In this document: piece after piece, positions 22,042 to 34,215 of the stretch
Layout of the letters: each line of letters begins with the position of its first letter
Position numbering within the stretch: position 1 is the stretch's first letter
NCBI GenBank assembly: GCA_036346225.1
Contig: JARFIW010000968.1
Span: 1,240,001-1,304,000, forward strand
Direction of reading: 5' to 3'
DNA: 64,000 nucleotides
Source: Platerodrilus igneus
Taxonomy: Eukaryota; Arthropoda; Insecta; Coleoptera; Lycidae
Position numbers and translations under genes: made by a program
The notes under the pieces: generated by a model
Told to the model about the DNA's origin: nothing
Database searches by the model: none
Seen by the model: only the letters and a program-made list of their open reading frames with translations

Positions 22042-23413
22042 CTACAAAATAAAATTATGCATTAGAAATTGAGTTAGTTGAAAGAGTTTATGAATTTTAC
22101 ATATTGCCCTAGTAAAATTGATTTTAAATTAAAATAAAACTAGAAGGGAAGATGCTTTGTATCTTAGTAAAACTGAGGTACTGCACACTCGTTGTCTTAT
22201 TAAATGCAAAATTATTATGCAAAGTCGGTGCAAATTCAATAAAATGTTCTAAATGTGAAATTCTAGTGAGTGTGAGAAGGATAGATACGTCATAAACCCC
22301 CTTACTTTATATCTATCCATCACTATTCAATAACTTGTAGCACATTAAATTCCTAAGAGAATTTATATACCCAGATTTTAAGTGACTTCTTTAAGCATTG
22401 TCCTCTCTGTATATTACTTAATTTAACTGCCCTATAGTATTTATTTCTTCACAGGCCTAGTAAAATCTAAAGCTTATTTCCTTGTAATTCCGATTAAAAA
22501 GTATTTTGGTAGTTTATATCTATTTCATACATTACTTCTGCATTGGTTGAAACATAATGCTTCGTGTACATACGCGCAGCTAGATAACGCTAGTGCTCCA
22601 CAGTTGAAGCGACTTTAGATGGAACAGGAAGAAGGTACCGCCATTTCTTGATCAAGTATTATGATGCACAGGATGTTTGCGAGAATTACAGCATGGGGCA
22701 TCAGAAGCGCCCTTGAATTGGTAATTTGCAATCGTATTGACTACGACTCAACTCGAGCTATAATAATCTGTCATTCTTCCTTTTCTGCAGGTCCCAGCAT
22801 TTATTTTATTTGTTCAAGATTGACGTGACCAGACACCAGTCTATCGTTAGTGGTTCGTGTGGAGTATGTTCTTTATTAAACCTATATCAATTTTACGCAC
22901 GCAAGATTAAATATATTAATTATGAACATTGATATTTAGCGTGGATATTAATTAGTGGTACAGATCATAATATGTAAATTTAATTGCGAGTGATTTGCAC
23001 ATGTAAACACGTCCTGCGAATTTACCTACTTTTGAAATTTTATGTTAGTTCACTTATTAGAAGATAATAATTATATGGAATTTGTAATAGAAATCAAATC
23101 GTTTAATGTTTGGTCTTGATTTGGAGTATGTGTTCGACGGATGGTTAACAACATGCGACTCTGGGCCAACAAATATCCTTCAGAGGTGCTGTATGGTATT
23201 TGCATTTTTTGAACTGAAAATAATATACCCGCGGTAAAAATCTTACTTATCCCACTTATAAATACATGATCTTAAAATCACTAAAAAAATCAATATTAGT
23301 AAACCTGCAAAGAAGTGTTTAATTTTAATTCCGTTTACATTTTTACTGCTAAATCTGAATAATTTAGTTACTTGCATTTAATAAAAATTTCATGACTGTT
23401 TTTGTATTTAAAG
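22042..23413. other. Upstream intron or flank, no recognised feature
   Basis: The missing first exon(s) of the receptor should lie here or further right. I see no convincing signal peptide or start exon in this stretch. Confidence 0.4.
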
Positions 23414-23422
23414 ATTGTGCAT

Positions 23423-24462
23423 CATCATCATCATTGGGTCTTTAGTCCTGAAACTGGTTAGACGCGTACCATCATTGTTTCCTATTCTGAACTAACCTAC
23501 ACATTTCCGCGAAATTTGCACAGTCTGCATCTATCACTATCTGATCTAGGTCTACATCCACCTCTTTTTTCCTATCTCTGCTTGTCATATATCCCATACT
23601 ACTCCTCAAAAATGCATTAGAATGGTATTCTGCCCTTCTATTTCTCATATTTTTTTTCCCAAAGATATCCTTGTTCTCTTACTGTTTCTATAACCTATTT
23701 GTTATTACCTTTGTCTGTCCATCCTCAAACATCTGAAGCACGGCATTTCAAAGGCCGCTACTGTTCTTCTGTCTGCTTTTCAGACTGCTCGTATTTCGTA
23801 GGCATACTGTCTGTGCTGTGCTCCACACATACGCTTTCAACAACTTTTTGTTTTATGTTTGTTGTCTTTCATCATAGGCGCCGCTCTTTCTTGTTAGATG
23901 TAGTTCGGTCACCTTCTATTGTTTTACAATTATATACCCTATTTCTCCGACATTCAGTGGTTGCGAAGGGGGGTAAGCAGCCTGTGGCTGCCAAGTTCCC
24001 CCAGCACTTGAACATTTACTGATTTAATATTTTTTCCAATACATCTTTTCGCACAGTCATTTCACAACAAACAACTAGTTGTTTATAATAATCATCAGAT
24101 TTATCTGCGCTTATTTTTCGTCATTGGGTTTCCCGTCTCAAAACTGGTTGGACATGTACCTGCACTTATTTCTTTTCTAAACTAACCTACATAGTTCCTT
24201 GAAATTCTCACACAGCAATACAGCTCGGTTCCCCTTATATTGTTTTCTAATATTATGCCCTGTTTCACTGACATTTATTGAAGGGGGTTAAGCAACCTGT
24301 GGCTGCAAAGATCCCCCAACACTTAGACATTTGCCGAAATAATAGTTTTCCAGTAAATACGTTCACGCAATTACCATTATTCGAGAATATTGCCCCTCCA
24401 ATGCTTGTAGTTGCTTATAATAAATATCATGTTTAAGTGCAGTTACTTTCTTCGTCATTAAT
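23423..24462 (-). repeat. Tripartite 3' region of L2
   Basis: On the minus strand the three homologous units follow the RT stop in the same order as in L1. Unit 1 UTR is at about 24460-24240, unit 2 at about 24240-23900, and unit 3 (with AAAGAACGGCGCCTATGATG near 23895-23875 and the GACTAAAGACCCAATGATG end) runs to 23423. Because the whole insertion has one target duplication, the units moved together. Confidence 0.8.
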
Positions 24463-25917
24463 TTATCCATCTTGGGACTGGTTGGATGCGTACCTCCATT
24501 GATTTCTCTTCTGAGCTAGCCTACACATTTTTCTGAAACTCCTACAGCATACATCTTTCACTATCTGTGTGCAGTAGTCTAACCTAGGTCTACCTCTTCT
24601 TCTCTTTATTCCTATCTCTGCTTCTAGTATATTCCGCACTATTCCCTCATGCCGTAGTATGTGGCCTATCATCCTATCTGTCCTATTTTTTACCGTTTGC
24701 TACATATTTCTTTTTTTCCTCTACCATTTTTAGTACCTCTTCGTTCTTAACTTTGTCTGTCCATGATATCTTCATCAAACGTCTGTAGCACCACATTTCA
24801 AAGGCTTCTACCTTTTTCTTGTCCGCTACTCCCACTGTCCAGGCTTCACAGCCGTACAGTGCTGTGCTCTACACATAAGTTTTGAGCAATCTTTTCCTTG
24901 TTTCTATGTTTGTGGTCTTTGAGCACAGTAGTTGTTTTTTCTTGTTAAATGTAGCACGACCTTGTGCTAATCTTTGTTTTATATCTTTTGTGCTTTTCCC
25001 ATCTTGCGTTATTTGGCTTCCTAGGTAGCAGAAATCCTTAACCTCTTGTAAGTTCGTGTTACATATTTGTATTCTTGTTTTTGATTTATTTTTCCCTCCT
25101 TTGCATACTAGTACTTTCGTTTTAGTTTTGTTAATTTTCATAACGTATCTCTCTGTTAGAACCGTTTCCATTTCATTGAGAGCAGCTTCTAACTCTTCCT
25201 TGCTAGATGCTAATACCGCTATATCATCTGCAAATCTAAGCATATCAATTTTTTGTCCTTGCATAGTAATTCCAAATGTCTTCCTGCATTAGTGGGGATA
25301 GGGAACATCCCTGTTTCACCCCTTTCCTGATGTTTACTTCTCTACGTTCCTGCTCTAATTCTATTACTCCTGTTTGCTCTTTGTATAAGCTATGTACTAT
25401 CCGTCTATCCCTATAGCTCATTCCAATCTTTTTGAGTATTTTGAACATTTTTTTCCATTTTACATTGTCAAATGCTTTTTCCAGATCTACAAACCCTATA
25501 TACACGCTTTTCCCTTTTTCTATTGTTTTCTCCATTATCACCCTCAGAGCTAAGATAGCCTCCCGTGTTCCCCTGTTTTGCCTAAACCCAAATTGGTCTT
25601 CTCCTAGTATTTCTTCAGCCCGTTTTTCCATTCGTCTTTGTACAATTCTAGTAAATATTTTTGATACGTGTGCTGTCAAGCTTATTGTTCGAAAATTTTA
25701 CATCTATCTGCGCCTTTCTTTTTTGGTATAGTTACTATGATGTTATGTTTGAAATCTTTGGTTATCTAGCCTGTCTCATACATATAGCTTACAAGTTGGA
25801 AGAGACGTTCTGTTACTGCTTGACCAGCGGCTTTTAGAGTATCCGCTTGCACCTTATCTGTACCCGGCGCATTACCATTTTTCAGACCCTTTAATGCTAT
25901 TTCAAATTCATCTCTAA
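24463..25917 (-). pseudogene. L2 reverse transcriptase
   Basis: It resumes after element B with LRDEFEIALKGLKNGNAPGT, then YETG and TIPKKKGA-like sequence. The main frame (25679-25245) has DQFGFRQNRGTREAIL, motif A YIGFVDLEKAFDNVKW and motif B GVKQGCSLSPL. About 50 bp present in L1 are deleted right after motif B. The next frame (25264-24869) has motif C LRFADDIAVLASSKEE, MKINKTKTKVLVC and FCYLGSQITQDGKSTKDI. The last frame (24672-24463) has MIGHILRHEGI and RRRGRPRLDYCTQIV and ends SNQSQDG plus stop. Both motif A and motif C aspartates are intact, so it is better kept than L1, but several frameshifts break it. Confidence 0.85.
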
Positions 25918-25921
25918 GTAT

Positions 25922-27677
25922 TGTAACAATTTTATTTCTTAGTTACTAAATCCAACCATAAAAGTGCAAAGTTATAAAACGCTTTTATTCAAATTATTAG
26001 TAAAATACATGCAACAAGTTTAGTAATACGCTAAAGTTGTATCTATAGATAGTTTTCTATAAATAGTCAGGTGTCTGTACCTTCGATAACTGTTTGCAGG
26101 CGCGTTTTGGTTGAAGGCTCCGCCGGGAACACGCCGTCGCTCGTGCGAGGTGATAACCAGTCGGCCCTGCAAGCTTGTTAAATCAAAATGTACGATTGGA
26201 AGCAGGCCGCCAATTTGCGGTTACATTTTGAAGAGTCGAGATCCATCTTTAAATAGCGGTTGGTATTCTATGAACAGTATTTAATTTGTTTAATTGAGGT
26301 ATTTTGTTTAGCGCGTAATTAACCACCATAAAATCAACTGTAGAAACAACTATTCCAACAACAGATGTAAAACCACTTTGTATTTCAGTCCGTAGGAAGC
26401 GTCTTTGATAATGGAGAATTTGAATAATTAATAGAAGAACTTATTACTACAAAACCTGATGGAAGTATGGTGATTACGTTTGATTTTACAACACCTCTTC
26501 ACAGCCAAATAATGCAGTTCTGGTTCGTAGATAACTTTAAGAAATTTGGTTGTGTTTCAAATTAGAAACACGCTATTTTTGTTTAGTGCATAAAAGCACG
26601 AATGTTATAAAATTTCGATTATTAGTTGAGCTGAATTTTTTAGTGTTAAAAATTTTAATGCACAACTTGTAAAGTTTTAAGATACCATTCACGTGGTTCA
26701 TTTTGTCCTGTTGGTAACAGCGACAGATGTTTTGTTACGTCACTTGTTTTAATTTAATTAAATGCTTTGAACAATGTTTGCCTAAGTTGAGTTTATAAGA
26801 ATATTTTTATGATCTTTCTTTATTAGAAACTGAAACTAACACAATTAATTTAGATAAGGAAACTTGATTTACTGTGTTTTAATTTGTAACCCTCTCGAAC
26901 AGATCTGTCCGGGTCGGCTTTTCTTTGTAACAAGTTTACACTAAGTTTTAAAATGTTTGCTTAGTAACTATTTTGATGAAACTTTATTTAAAATCCTTGA
27001 ACTCATTTAATTATTTATGAAACTTTGTAGCATTGAATTTTGTTTTAAAAGAGAATCTTTTGAGTAAATTATTAGTTCACGATTAAAGCTTTTTTATTTT
27101 GATCAAATATGGTCAAAACTAACTACAAGAAACTAATATCCGTATGAGTGGAATTTTAATGTCAACTTATATAGGAGATATTTTTTTTGATATTTCTTTA
27201 GGTTTGTTTGTGATACACAAATAGTGTTCCACCCTTCTATTAAGCTAATTATTACTATTTCTTACAGAAGCAGCGTCTTATTCAGTTAAGACGGGTTTCT
27301 GTCATCAAAGGCGATTTTTTTTTCTTTGGGTTTCCACGTCCGCCCCTAGAAATATACTACGCAATTATCCTAAATAAGTCAGGACTTGGTGGCGCCTATT
27401 TATTTTGGATTAAGTTCAACATACAATCAAAATTCGACTTTCCCACCCATTTCTCATAGCTCTACCCAAGGAATAGACCCCTAGTTATGTCGGAAGACTT
27501 CGTTACACTTGCTCATAACGTGAGACCAGTTATATGTAAGAAAGATTAGCTTCACTGGCTTTCTATAAACGTAGGGCAGGTGCCTCAAAAAACAATATTC
27601 GTTTCACTGGTGCCGGCAACGTCTAGGCACTTTAAAAAAAAATACGTTAGCTGAGCCCAGTTAGGAAAAACGTTTCA
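25922..27677 (+). mobile_element. TG...CA-type insertion, element B
   Basis: This 1756-bp block interrupts L2 between the linker and the RT. Its ends are TGTAACAATTTTATTTC and AAAAACGTTTCA, and it is flanked by GTAT at 25918-25921 and 27678-27681. The uninterrupted site is seen in L1 (CCTATACTTAGAGATG near 8901). It has a GC-rich block near 26100-26180, a GGTGGCGCC block near 27389 and a GGAATAGACCCC block near 27472, all shared with A or C. It also holds a short coding-like exon (26389-26565). A solo LTR fits the ends; the coding-like exon argues for something more. Confidence 0.75.
26389..26565 (+). other. Coding-like exon inside element B
   Basis: Directly after an acceptor-like TTTGTATTTCAG (AG at 26387-26388), a frame reads SVGSVFDNGEFE, one stop, then LIEELITTKPDGSMVITFDF and on to FWFVDNFKKFGCVSN with a TAG at 26563-26565. 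That is 58 sense positions with one internal TAA. The composition looks like real protein rather than random AT-rich sequence, and I do not recognise the family. A and C have weakly similar nucleotides at the matching place (CCGTTAGGAAC near 6418 in A) but no frame. Confidence 0.35.
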
Positions 27678-29158
27678 GTATAGGATATTCCAAGTCATCA
27701 TTTTCAATGTCTGATTCCTTTTCTAATGCAGTTAGTTCTTCTCCTGCATATAAATTCCCTATATATTCTTGCCATCTACCCACTTTTTCTACATTTTCTA
27801 TAATGACATTTCCTCCCGCGTCCCTTATATTTTTGCTATACGTTTCTATATCCCTAAAATTAATTCTAATTAGTTTGTATGCTTCATCTGTCTTTCCTAC
27901 TTCCATCTTAGTTTGTACCTCTTTGCACTTTTCATCAATCCATTGTTCTTTAGCTTTCCTGCATTTTCGAATAATTTCCCATTTTATGGCTTTGTATCTC
28001 TGTTTTCCTGTTTCGTCTGATTTATTTTTGTATTTTCGTCTTTCTTCTATTAAATTCAGAATATCCTTTGTTATCCATGGTTTCTTATTTACTTTTTGTG
28101 TATACCCCAGAATATCTCTGACCGCCATGTCGAGGCTGGATTTAATGTTATTCCATTCTGTTTCTACTTCCTTAGTATCAGATATTTTCCAGATATTTTT
28201 GAGCAATTCATTTGACCTTTTTTCGAATCTTTCTTGAATATTTTTCTCTTTTAGTTTCTGTAGGTCCAAGTGCCCTTTTCCGTTTCTTTCTTTCAAATTT
28301 TTAAATTTAAGTGCGGCCTTCATAATTACGATGTTGTGGTCAGTATCTATATCTGCTTCTGGGTAGCTTCTACAGTCTTTTACTTGATTCCTTAACTGTT
28401 GTCTAACAAGAATGTAATCTATTTGATATCTTCTTATATCTCCTGGCATCTTCCACGTATATCGTCTTCTAGCATGATGTTGAAACAATGTGTTTGTAAT
28501 GATTAAATTGTTCTTGTTGCAAAATTCTACCAGCCTATTTCCTCTGTCGTTTCTAGTGCCTAAACCAAATAAACCTACTATCGCTCCTTCCCTACCCTCA
28601 CCTACCACGGCATTAAAATCCCCCGTAATTATTAAATTTTCATGTCCTTTTTACTTGTCTTAATATGTCTTCGATATCTTTGTAGATCGCTTCTACCTCT
28701 TCGTCACTGTAGCTGGAGGTGGGCATGTATACTTGTATTATTACTGTGTTTACCGGTTTAGATTCTAATCTAACCATGAGTACTCTTTCATTCTTTTGTA
28801 AGTAATTTTCTACACAGTATCCTATCTTTTTCCGCATAACTATCCCCACACCCAAATTTCCTTCCTCGGCTCCTGTATGAATTACCCTGAAGTCTCCACT
28901 CCAAAAATCCCCCGCCTCTGGCCACCGAACTTTGCTGATCCCTACTATGTCTAATGATAACCTATTCATTTCGATTTTTAGGTTCTCTAGCTTACCCACT
29001 TGCTTCATAGTTCTAACATTCCACGCTCCGACTCGCAAAATGTTCCCGACTTTTGTTCTTAACTTTCCGATCGCATCCTCCGAAGTAGTCCCCTCCCGGA
29101 GATCCGAATGGGGGACTATTTTAACTCCGGAATCTTTTACCCCAGAGAATGCCATCAT
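27678..29158 (-). pseudogene. L2 endonuclease and linker
   Basis: The first frame (29158-28640, 172 codons) contains NILRVGAWNVRTMKQVGKLE, the start of an APE-type endonuclease, and IVGISKVRWPEAGDFWSGDF. L1 has LSEVRW here, so the catalytic Glu is Lys in L2. VIIQVYMPTSSYSDEEVE follows. After a frameshift near 28640 comes [13 protein letters not shown], then [20 protein letters not shown] and the terminal TDHNIV box (about 28345-28328). The linker to the RT is Lys-rich and ends at LEYPIL, exactly where element B entered. The endonuclease nicks DNA for target-primed reverse transcription. Confidence 0.85.
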
Positions 29159-29591
29159 TTTATTATAATTTAGGTACGCTGTGTACCGAAAGAGCCGCTG
29201 CCCTCTTTCGGGGACCTGTCTTAGTCTGGTTCCTCACTAACGACCCTACTACTATGGTTGGACCTGTAGTTTGGCTCTTTAGCTCATTAGAACACGCAAG
29301 CCATTTCACCTGTTCTAGTAATGTAGAACTTCGGCAAGGTGCAGGTCCATTCGAAATGGAAATTGTGCATGCACGTAACTTATTTCGGGTTTTATTCGTT
29401 GGAGAACTCAGATATTTCTTTTATTCATAAACACACTTGCATTTAAGGTAGTCGTTTCAAAGTGTGTTAACTATTTTATATATTATAATTGCATTATTAA
29501 AAGTGTTCAAATCAATAATTTAGATAAGTGGTACTTATTTCTTGATTGGCATATTCTAGGAAAGATAATGGTGCCCTCAATGATAATTTAC

Positions 29592-29854
29592 TTATGTGAA
29601 TTTCTTTTCGTCGGTCATAACATCAAGTTGTTGTGTGTTGATACTTAGACTGGTTTTGGAATATATTTTTGGTTCGTTCTTAATAGCTTGGTGGGTTGTG
29701 TGTTTGCTGTCAAAGGGGCCTCTGGATCTCCCCTCAAGGCTAATTTTATTTTGAGCATATTCAGCGATGCGGTGACGCCTCAGATTCGTCCATCTGAAGC
29801 ATCGTTCGTGTAAACGGTAACACCACATACCAGAAAAAGCCACAAGCTAAGCAT
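29592..29854 (-). pseudogene. Possible frameshifted small secreted-protein frame
   Basis: On the minus strand, ATG at 29854 (context TAACAATGC) starts MLSLWLFLVCGVTVYTNDAS, which has the shape of a signal peptide (short n-region, hydrophobic core, small residues before a cleavage site) and stops after 24 codons. In the next frame an open run continues without break for about 60 codons (NLRRHRIAEYAQNKISLEG through TDEKKFT) to a stop at 29592. One single-base indel near 29790 would join the two. This could be a secreted peptide gene with a frameshift, or a spliced first exon (CTG/GTATGT lies inside the signal core). No family recognised. Confidence 0.3.
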
Positions 29855-29861
29855 TGTTAGT

Positions 29862-31990
29862 TTAATATCTTGCGTTTTGTTAGAAATTACTTATTAACGG
29901 AAAATTCCGTTCTGTGATTCAATGAAGTAAAAACTAGCACGCCAATGTGTGTGAAGTATAAACTGAATTTAATTTAAAATTTAAAAATAGATTTAGTGCA
30001 ATCTTCAAGGTAATACCGAAAGCTGTTTTACAAAAGTAGGCGGTAGAAATTTATTTAACTGATACTTATACAAAATTGTATAGAGCTTTAAATGGTGGTC
30101 AAACAAATATTTAGTAGTTTTAAATGGTTATTAAAAAAAAACAGTAATTTTAAATGATAGTCAGAAAGGTGGAACCTTAATATAATGAATAGAAATTAAA
30201 CTATAAATAAGAGTCAAAAATTAAAATAACTACAAAGAATGGAAATAAATCTTGGTTAGAAGATACGGAACAAATCCAAGCAGAAACATCACTTGTGCTG
30301 GTTGAGGTACGAAGAACAACAACCGATGACTTCACATTTTACAAACAAGGTCAGAAATTTTACTCTAGTATATTGCTTTATGAACATTGATACTTTATAG
30401 TTACATGTTGTTTCTTTCGATGCTATTTATGAAGTACCTTTTAAAAAAATTAACTTTCTACCATAAAATAATTTGAAATCTGTTCCGCAAACTTCGGACA
30501 TATGAATTAAGACTGCAAATTAAAAATATCTTGGGTCGCTTTTCTCTATCTAATTATATAGACATCAACTTACAGAAAAGGCTAACTAAAATCAGAAACC
30601 GGGTCTTTTTATTTATTTGGGTCAGCCTAAATCTTTAAGGTACAAGAATAATTCCCTCTGAAACCAAAAATGCGTGTAATTTAAAGACTATATTCCTTAA
30701 AGAAACATTTCCTAACTATATAGGTGGGATTTACTATTAAAGAAACTACTCAAATAAAATATGACTCTATACATTTAGAAGGCACGTCACAAGTTGCAAC
30801 AAAAAAAAAGTTTTTAAACAATGATTAAATCATATTTGTACGTTAATGTATCAATTTCTCAAGACAGATTAAGTAATTTAAGTTAAAGAATGAATTAAAC
30901 TTGTTAATTTGTTAAACGGTAAGTCAAGTTTATTTCTATCTACGAAAAGATTTTCTTCAATTTTTTGAAATTGAAGAAACTATAGTTTTAATTATACAAC
31001 ACTAGTTATAAAACGCATGCAAATATTATAGGATGAAATATAAAGACTGTAGAAATTACGGATTCCCGTCTAGAACTGGGCCTTCATTTCAAGAGAATAC
31101 AATCTTCAGCCTCAGAGATGAGCTAAATTACGCATACTTTGCAATATAATACTGAAAAAATTTTCTATGCAATGCAATCAACACTGCAGAGGATTTTAAT
31201 TGGAATCATTCTTTTGTTTTAAAACACACTTGCTACTGCGATATTTGTATATATCAGTTCATTAAAGTAAATCGTGACGAATATGCTTGTGTGAGAAAAG
31301 TCGACTGCGTTATCGTTGTGTAAACTACACAAGCTTGTGCGTTTGTTGCGTTTGATAGCTTTGAAACGCGATCGTAAAACCCAAATTGTAGCAAATACGG
31401 TTATCGGAGTTATAAAAACATCTGTAGATTGAATTGAACGAGAAAACATGCGTGACTTTGCACACTATGTATCACAGGAGAACGGATACACAATTTATCA
31501 AAAGCATTCTAAACAATGTTGTACTTGCAGAAGTTTGAATAATAAATTACTCCTACGTATAGTTGAGTTCTAGGCACCACCATAACGTACTTCAGTCTAA
31601 ACTTCCTTATTCTGTCCAATAAAAACGTAATTTTTTACAAATATTTCCAAAAAAGCCTTAATTTATTGAAATTTTGCTGATGTTACAAGCAATAGTTACT
31701 ATAGTAAGGTCCTTTTACAAGCGACGGGCTCACTGTTTTATTACTAATTCATTGGCGTATGTTATATTGGATTGTTGCACCATTAATTTATTTACAGAAG
31801 CACTGGTCTACGAACTATATCATAATGCTCAATTGAAGATGTAAAATTATCTCGGGTCTCTACAGTTTGAAAATTAGGAGTACTATTTGATGAAAAATTA
31901 TCTTTATGAGACCATATTGTCACCACTGCTTCGATTAAAATTTATTGATTCGTTATTCGCAATTGTAAGTCATTAAAAATATTATAGCGT
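29862..31990. other. No recognised feature
   Basis: About 2.1 kb of AT-rich sequence. A 76-codon minus frame at 31219-31449 has no recognised domain. Confidence 0.4.
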
Positions 31991-31994
31991 TAAA

Positions 31995-32612
31995 AATATT
32001 GCATTTCATCTTAATTAGAACAAATCTGGAATATTGCAGGCTTATTGTATAGAGAACTGCTAGAGCGTGTTCAACATAAACTTCTGAAATTTATTGCCTA
32101 TGTCAGAAGTAGGACGTAGCCGCAAAGAAGTAAGAATCAGGAGCAACTGATTGTTCCTTGTAATATACTACAGTTGAGTATTAGACGTAAATTGAAGGGT
32201 TTATTATATTTATACAAAACCTTGCATGACTTTTTAGACTCGCCAGCACTATTGTCTAAATTTTACTTAATGGTTCTGTCGTGAAATACAAAAAGTAGTT
32301 GCTCGTTTTATACCGAACATATCTGCTAAATATATAGTTCTCCGATTTATGCGATTTTAAAACGCGCTTAATGAAATAAGCCGTGACTGTGGTATTCATG
32401 TGTTATTATTAAAAATTTTGTATGAAACAGATCAACTGAAAATTAGGTAGTCTGCATTTGCAACAATTTTCCGTTTTTGTTCTTAGTTTGTATTAGCGTA
32501 CTCTACTAAAATTTTATTCCTAAAGCTGTTATATTATATACAATATTATTCTGTAAATAGATATAATTCTGTTGGAAAATAAAGCTATGATAATAATAAT
32601 AATAACTTACAT
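31995..32612 (+). pseudogene. 3' end of a Jockey/CR1-like LINE
   Basis: The translation, in two frames, gives TNLEYCRLIV, then ERVQHKLLKFIAYVRSRT and LSIRRKLKGLLYLYKTLHDF followed by LDSPALLSKF. This is the familiar LEYxxxxW...VQxxFLxF...RR...DLxFLYKLxxG order of the C-terminal RT region in jockey/CR1-type LINEs. The element ends with AAAATAAAGCTATGATAATAATAATAATAA at 32577-32606, cited here as AATAAAGC followed by (TAA)n. Stops and frameshifts throughout. Confidence 0.7.
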
Positions 32613-33992
32613 AAACATTAGAGTATTTATTTTAACAACTTGATCAAACAATTAATTTTATATCACTTGTGGATTAAGATTTCGACTACCTAACCGACCA
32701 CTACAAACTATGATGTATTTATCTAACCACATAGCTTTGATATTCTTTTAGAATGTGGAAAATCATTTTTTCAGATTTTTGTAGGTTTTTTAAATACATC
32801 CTTAAAACTGACGATCAAACTACTGTTCGATCCATGGCTTTAGGCCCTTTATTTTTTACACGGTCAGACGACAATGTTTTAGTATTTTGAAATTAATTAC
32901 GTAAAAGCATTGTACACAATGTGCAGTGTAAATATTCCGTGACACCTTCAACAATAATTTATTCCTTAAATTATAAAAGAATTTTTATATAGACGCATTT
33001 CTTAAATCTACTATGGTCGTCATTAATATTAGCGATCATGTGAATCCAGTGCAAAACAACTAAAGAATACGAAAATCATTTTGGGTGTGAAAATCCAGAG
33101 TTGTAGTAACTTTTTAAATAAATTAAAAGTTTTACAGAGTGTCTCTTTGTATACTATTGACAAAAGTTTCATTATCATAAATGTTTGCGAAAAAATGTGC
33201 ATTCTGTGACGATCTATTTGGAGCAGATGCCCCAAAAGTACCGTATATAATAAAAATGCGAAAGTAGAAACTGGAGAAATATTTGAGTGGCAGAACGGCG
33301 CATAGAAAAGAAATCTTCGTAGCTTAGTTGCTTCCGGAGAGAGGGGTGGGTAGTAAACCACTCGTGATGTCAAAACTACAAGGAAATAGAATACTCAAAA
33401 AGCACGCCAGGAATATGGTCGAATGAGTAGTACAGACATTACCGTCCTGAAGCAAAGTAATAGCACTATAAAAATAAATAAGGGTAGAAAGTAGTGCCAG
33501 TAAAGAAAGAATGTCCCAGTACAACTTGCCTTGTGTACGCACACCCCAAGAAAAAGAAAGAAAAGGGTACCAAAGAAGAAAGCTGTATAGTAAGTAAGAA
33601 TAATCTCAACAACGTGAATAAATTATTAAGGTAAGGTTGTATATTAATAGATTCAAGTGGGACTTGGTGAAGATCAATCATAATAAATACACTGAATATC
33701 GTAGTACTTAAAATCTTCAAAAATAATAAATTCTACAAAATCAGCACATTAAAATTTGTTAAAGGATAATCACAGGCGAGCGTTTAAGTCAGTATCAAGT
33801 CGACCATTTTCTTTACAATAACCATAAACTAGTATCATAGTCATTTCTTCGTTAGCCTTAGCGAAAAATTCAGGAATGAAATGGTAAAACTTTTAAAATT
33901 ACGAAAAAAATTTGTTAGACTGCATCGTTTGACAATACTCTTTTGTAATCAATGACAATACTAAACATTGTTTAATCGTTGATATAATACAT
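32613..33992. other. No recognised feature
   Basis: Three overlapping hydrophobic minus-strand frames (33029-33720) look like translation of AT-rich DNA. No homology recognised. Confidence 0.4.
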
Positions 33993-34009
33993 GTTAGTAG
34001 CAGAGATGA

Positions 34010-34215
34010 AATGGGTCATGGGTCAACTGGGTCACTGGGTCCAAGTGGCTCACTTTTTTGTTTGGGTCACTAAGTCAGTGGGTCCCGTGTACTGACCCGG
34101 ATTGACCCGTGACCCACATTAACCCAGTGACCCACATTGACCCAGTGACACACATTGACCCAGTGACCCAAATTGACCCGGTGACCCAAACTGACCCAGT
34201 GACCTAAACTGACCC
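34010..34215 (-). repeat. Left subterminal GGGTCA/TGACCC array
   Basis: A short run of GGGTCA units (34013-34085) flips into about ten TGACCC units spaced 8 to 10 bp (TGACCCACATTGACCCAGTG pattern). The array is therefore itself partly palindromic. Confidence 0.9.

Larger units (their letters stand above)
23423..29361 (-). mobile_element. RTE-type LINE, copy L2, with target duplication
   Basis: A complete insertion is bounded by ATTGTGCAT at 23414-23422 and 29362-29370 (9-bp target duplication). The 3' end is a (GAT)n-type microsatellite tail, as is common in RTE elements. Removing element B (25922-27677 plus 4 bp) leaves about 4.18 kb. Order on the minus strand: 5' UTR (29361-29159), endonuclease, linker, RT, RT C-terminus, then the tripartite 3' region. 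This copy defines both ends of the family. A few frameshifts, one deletion in the RT and one key substitution in the endonuclease make it inactive. Confidence 0.9.

Noticed and set aside
27707..28237. 176-codon plus frame
   Set aside because: Antisense shadow of the L2 linker, which has the real family match on the minus strand.
33029..33720. Overlapping hydrophobic minus frames that could be a membrane protein
   Set aside because: Three different frames, composition typical of AT-rich DNA, no motif and no splice context.
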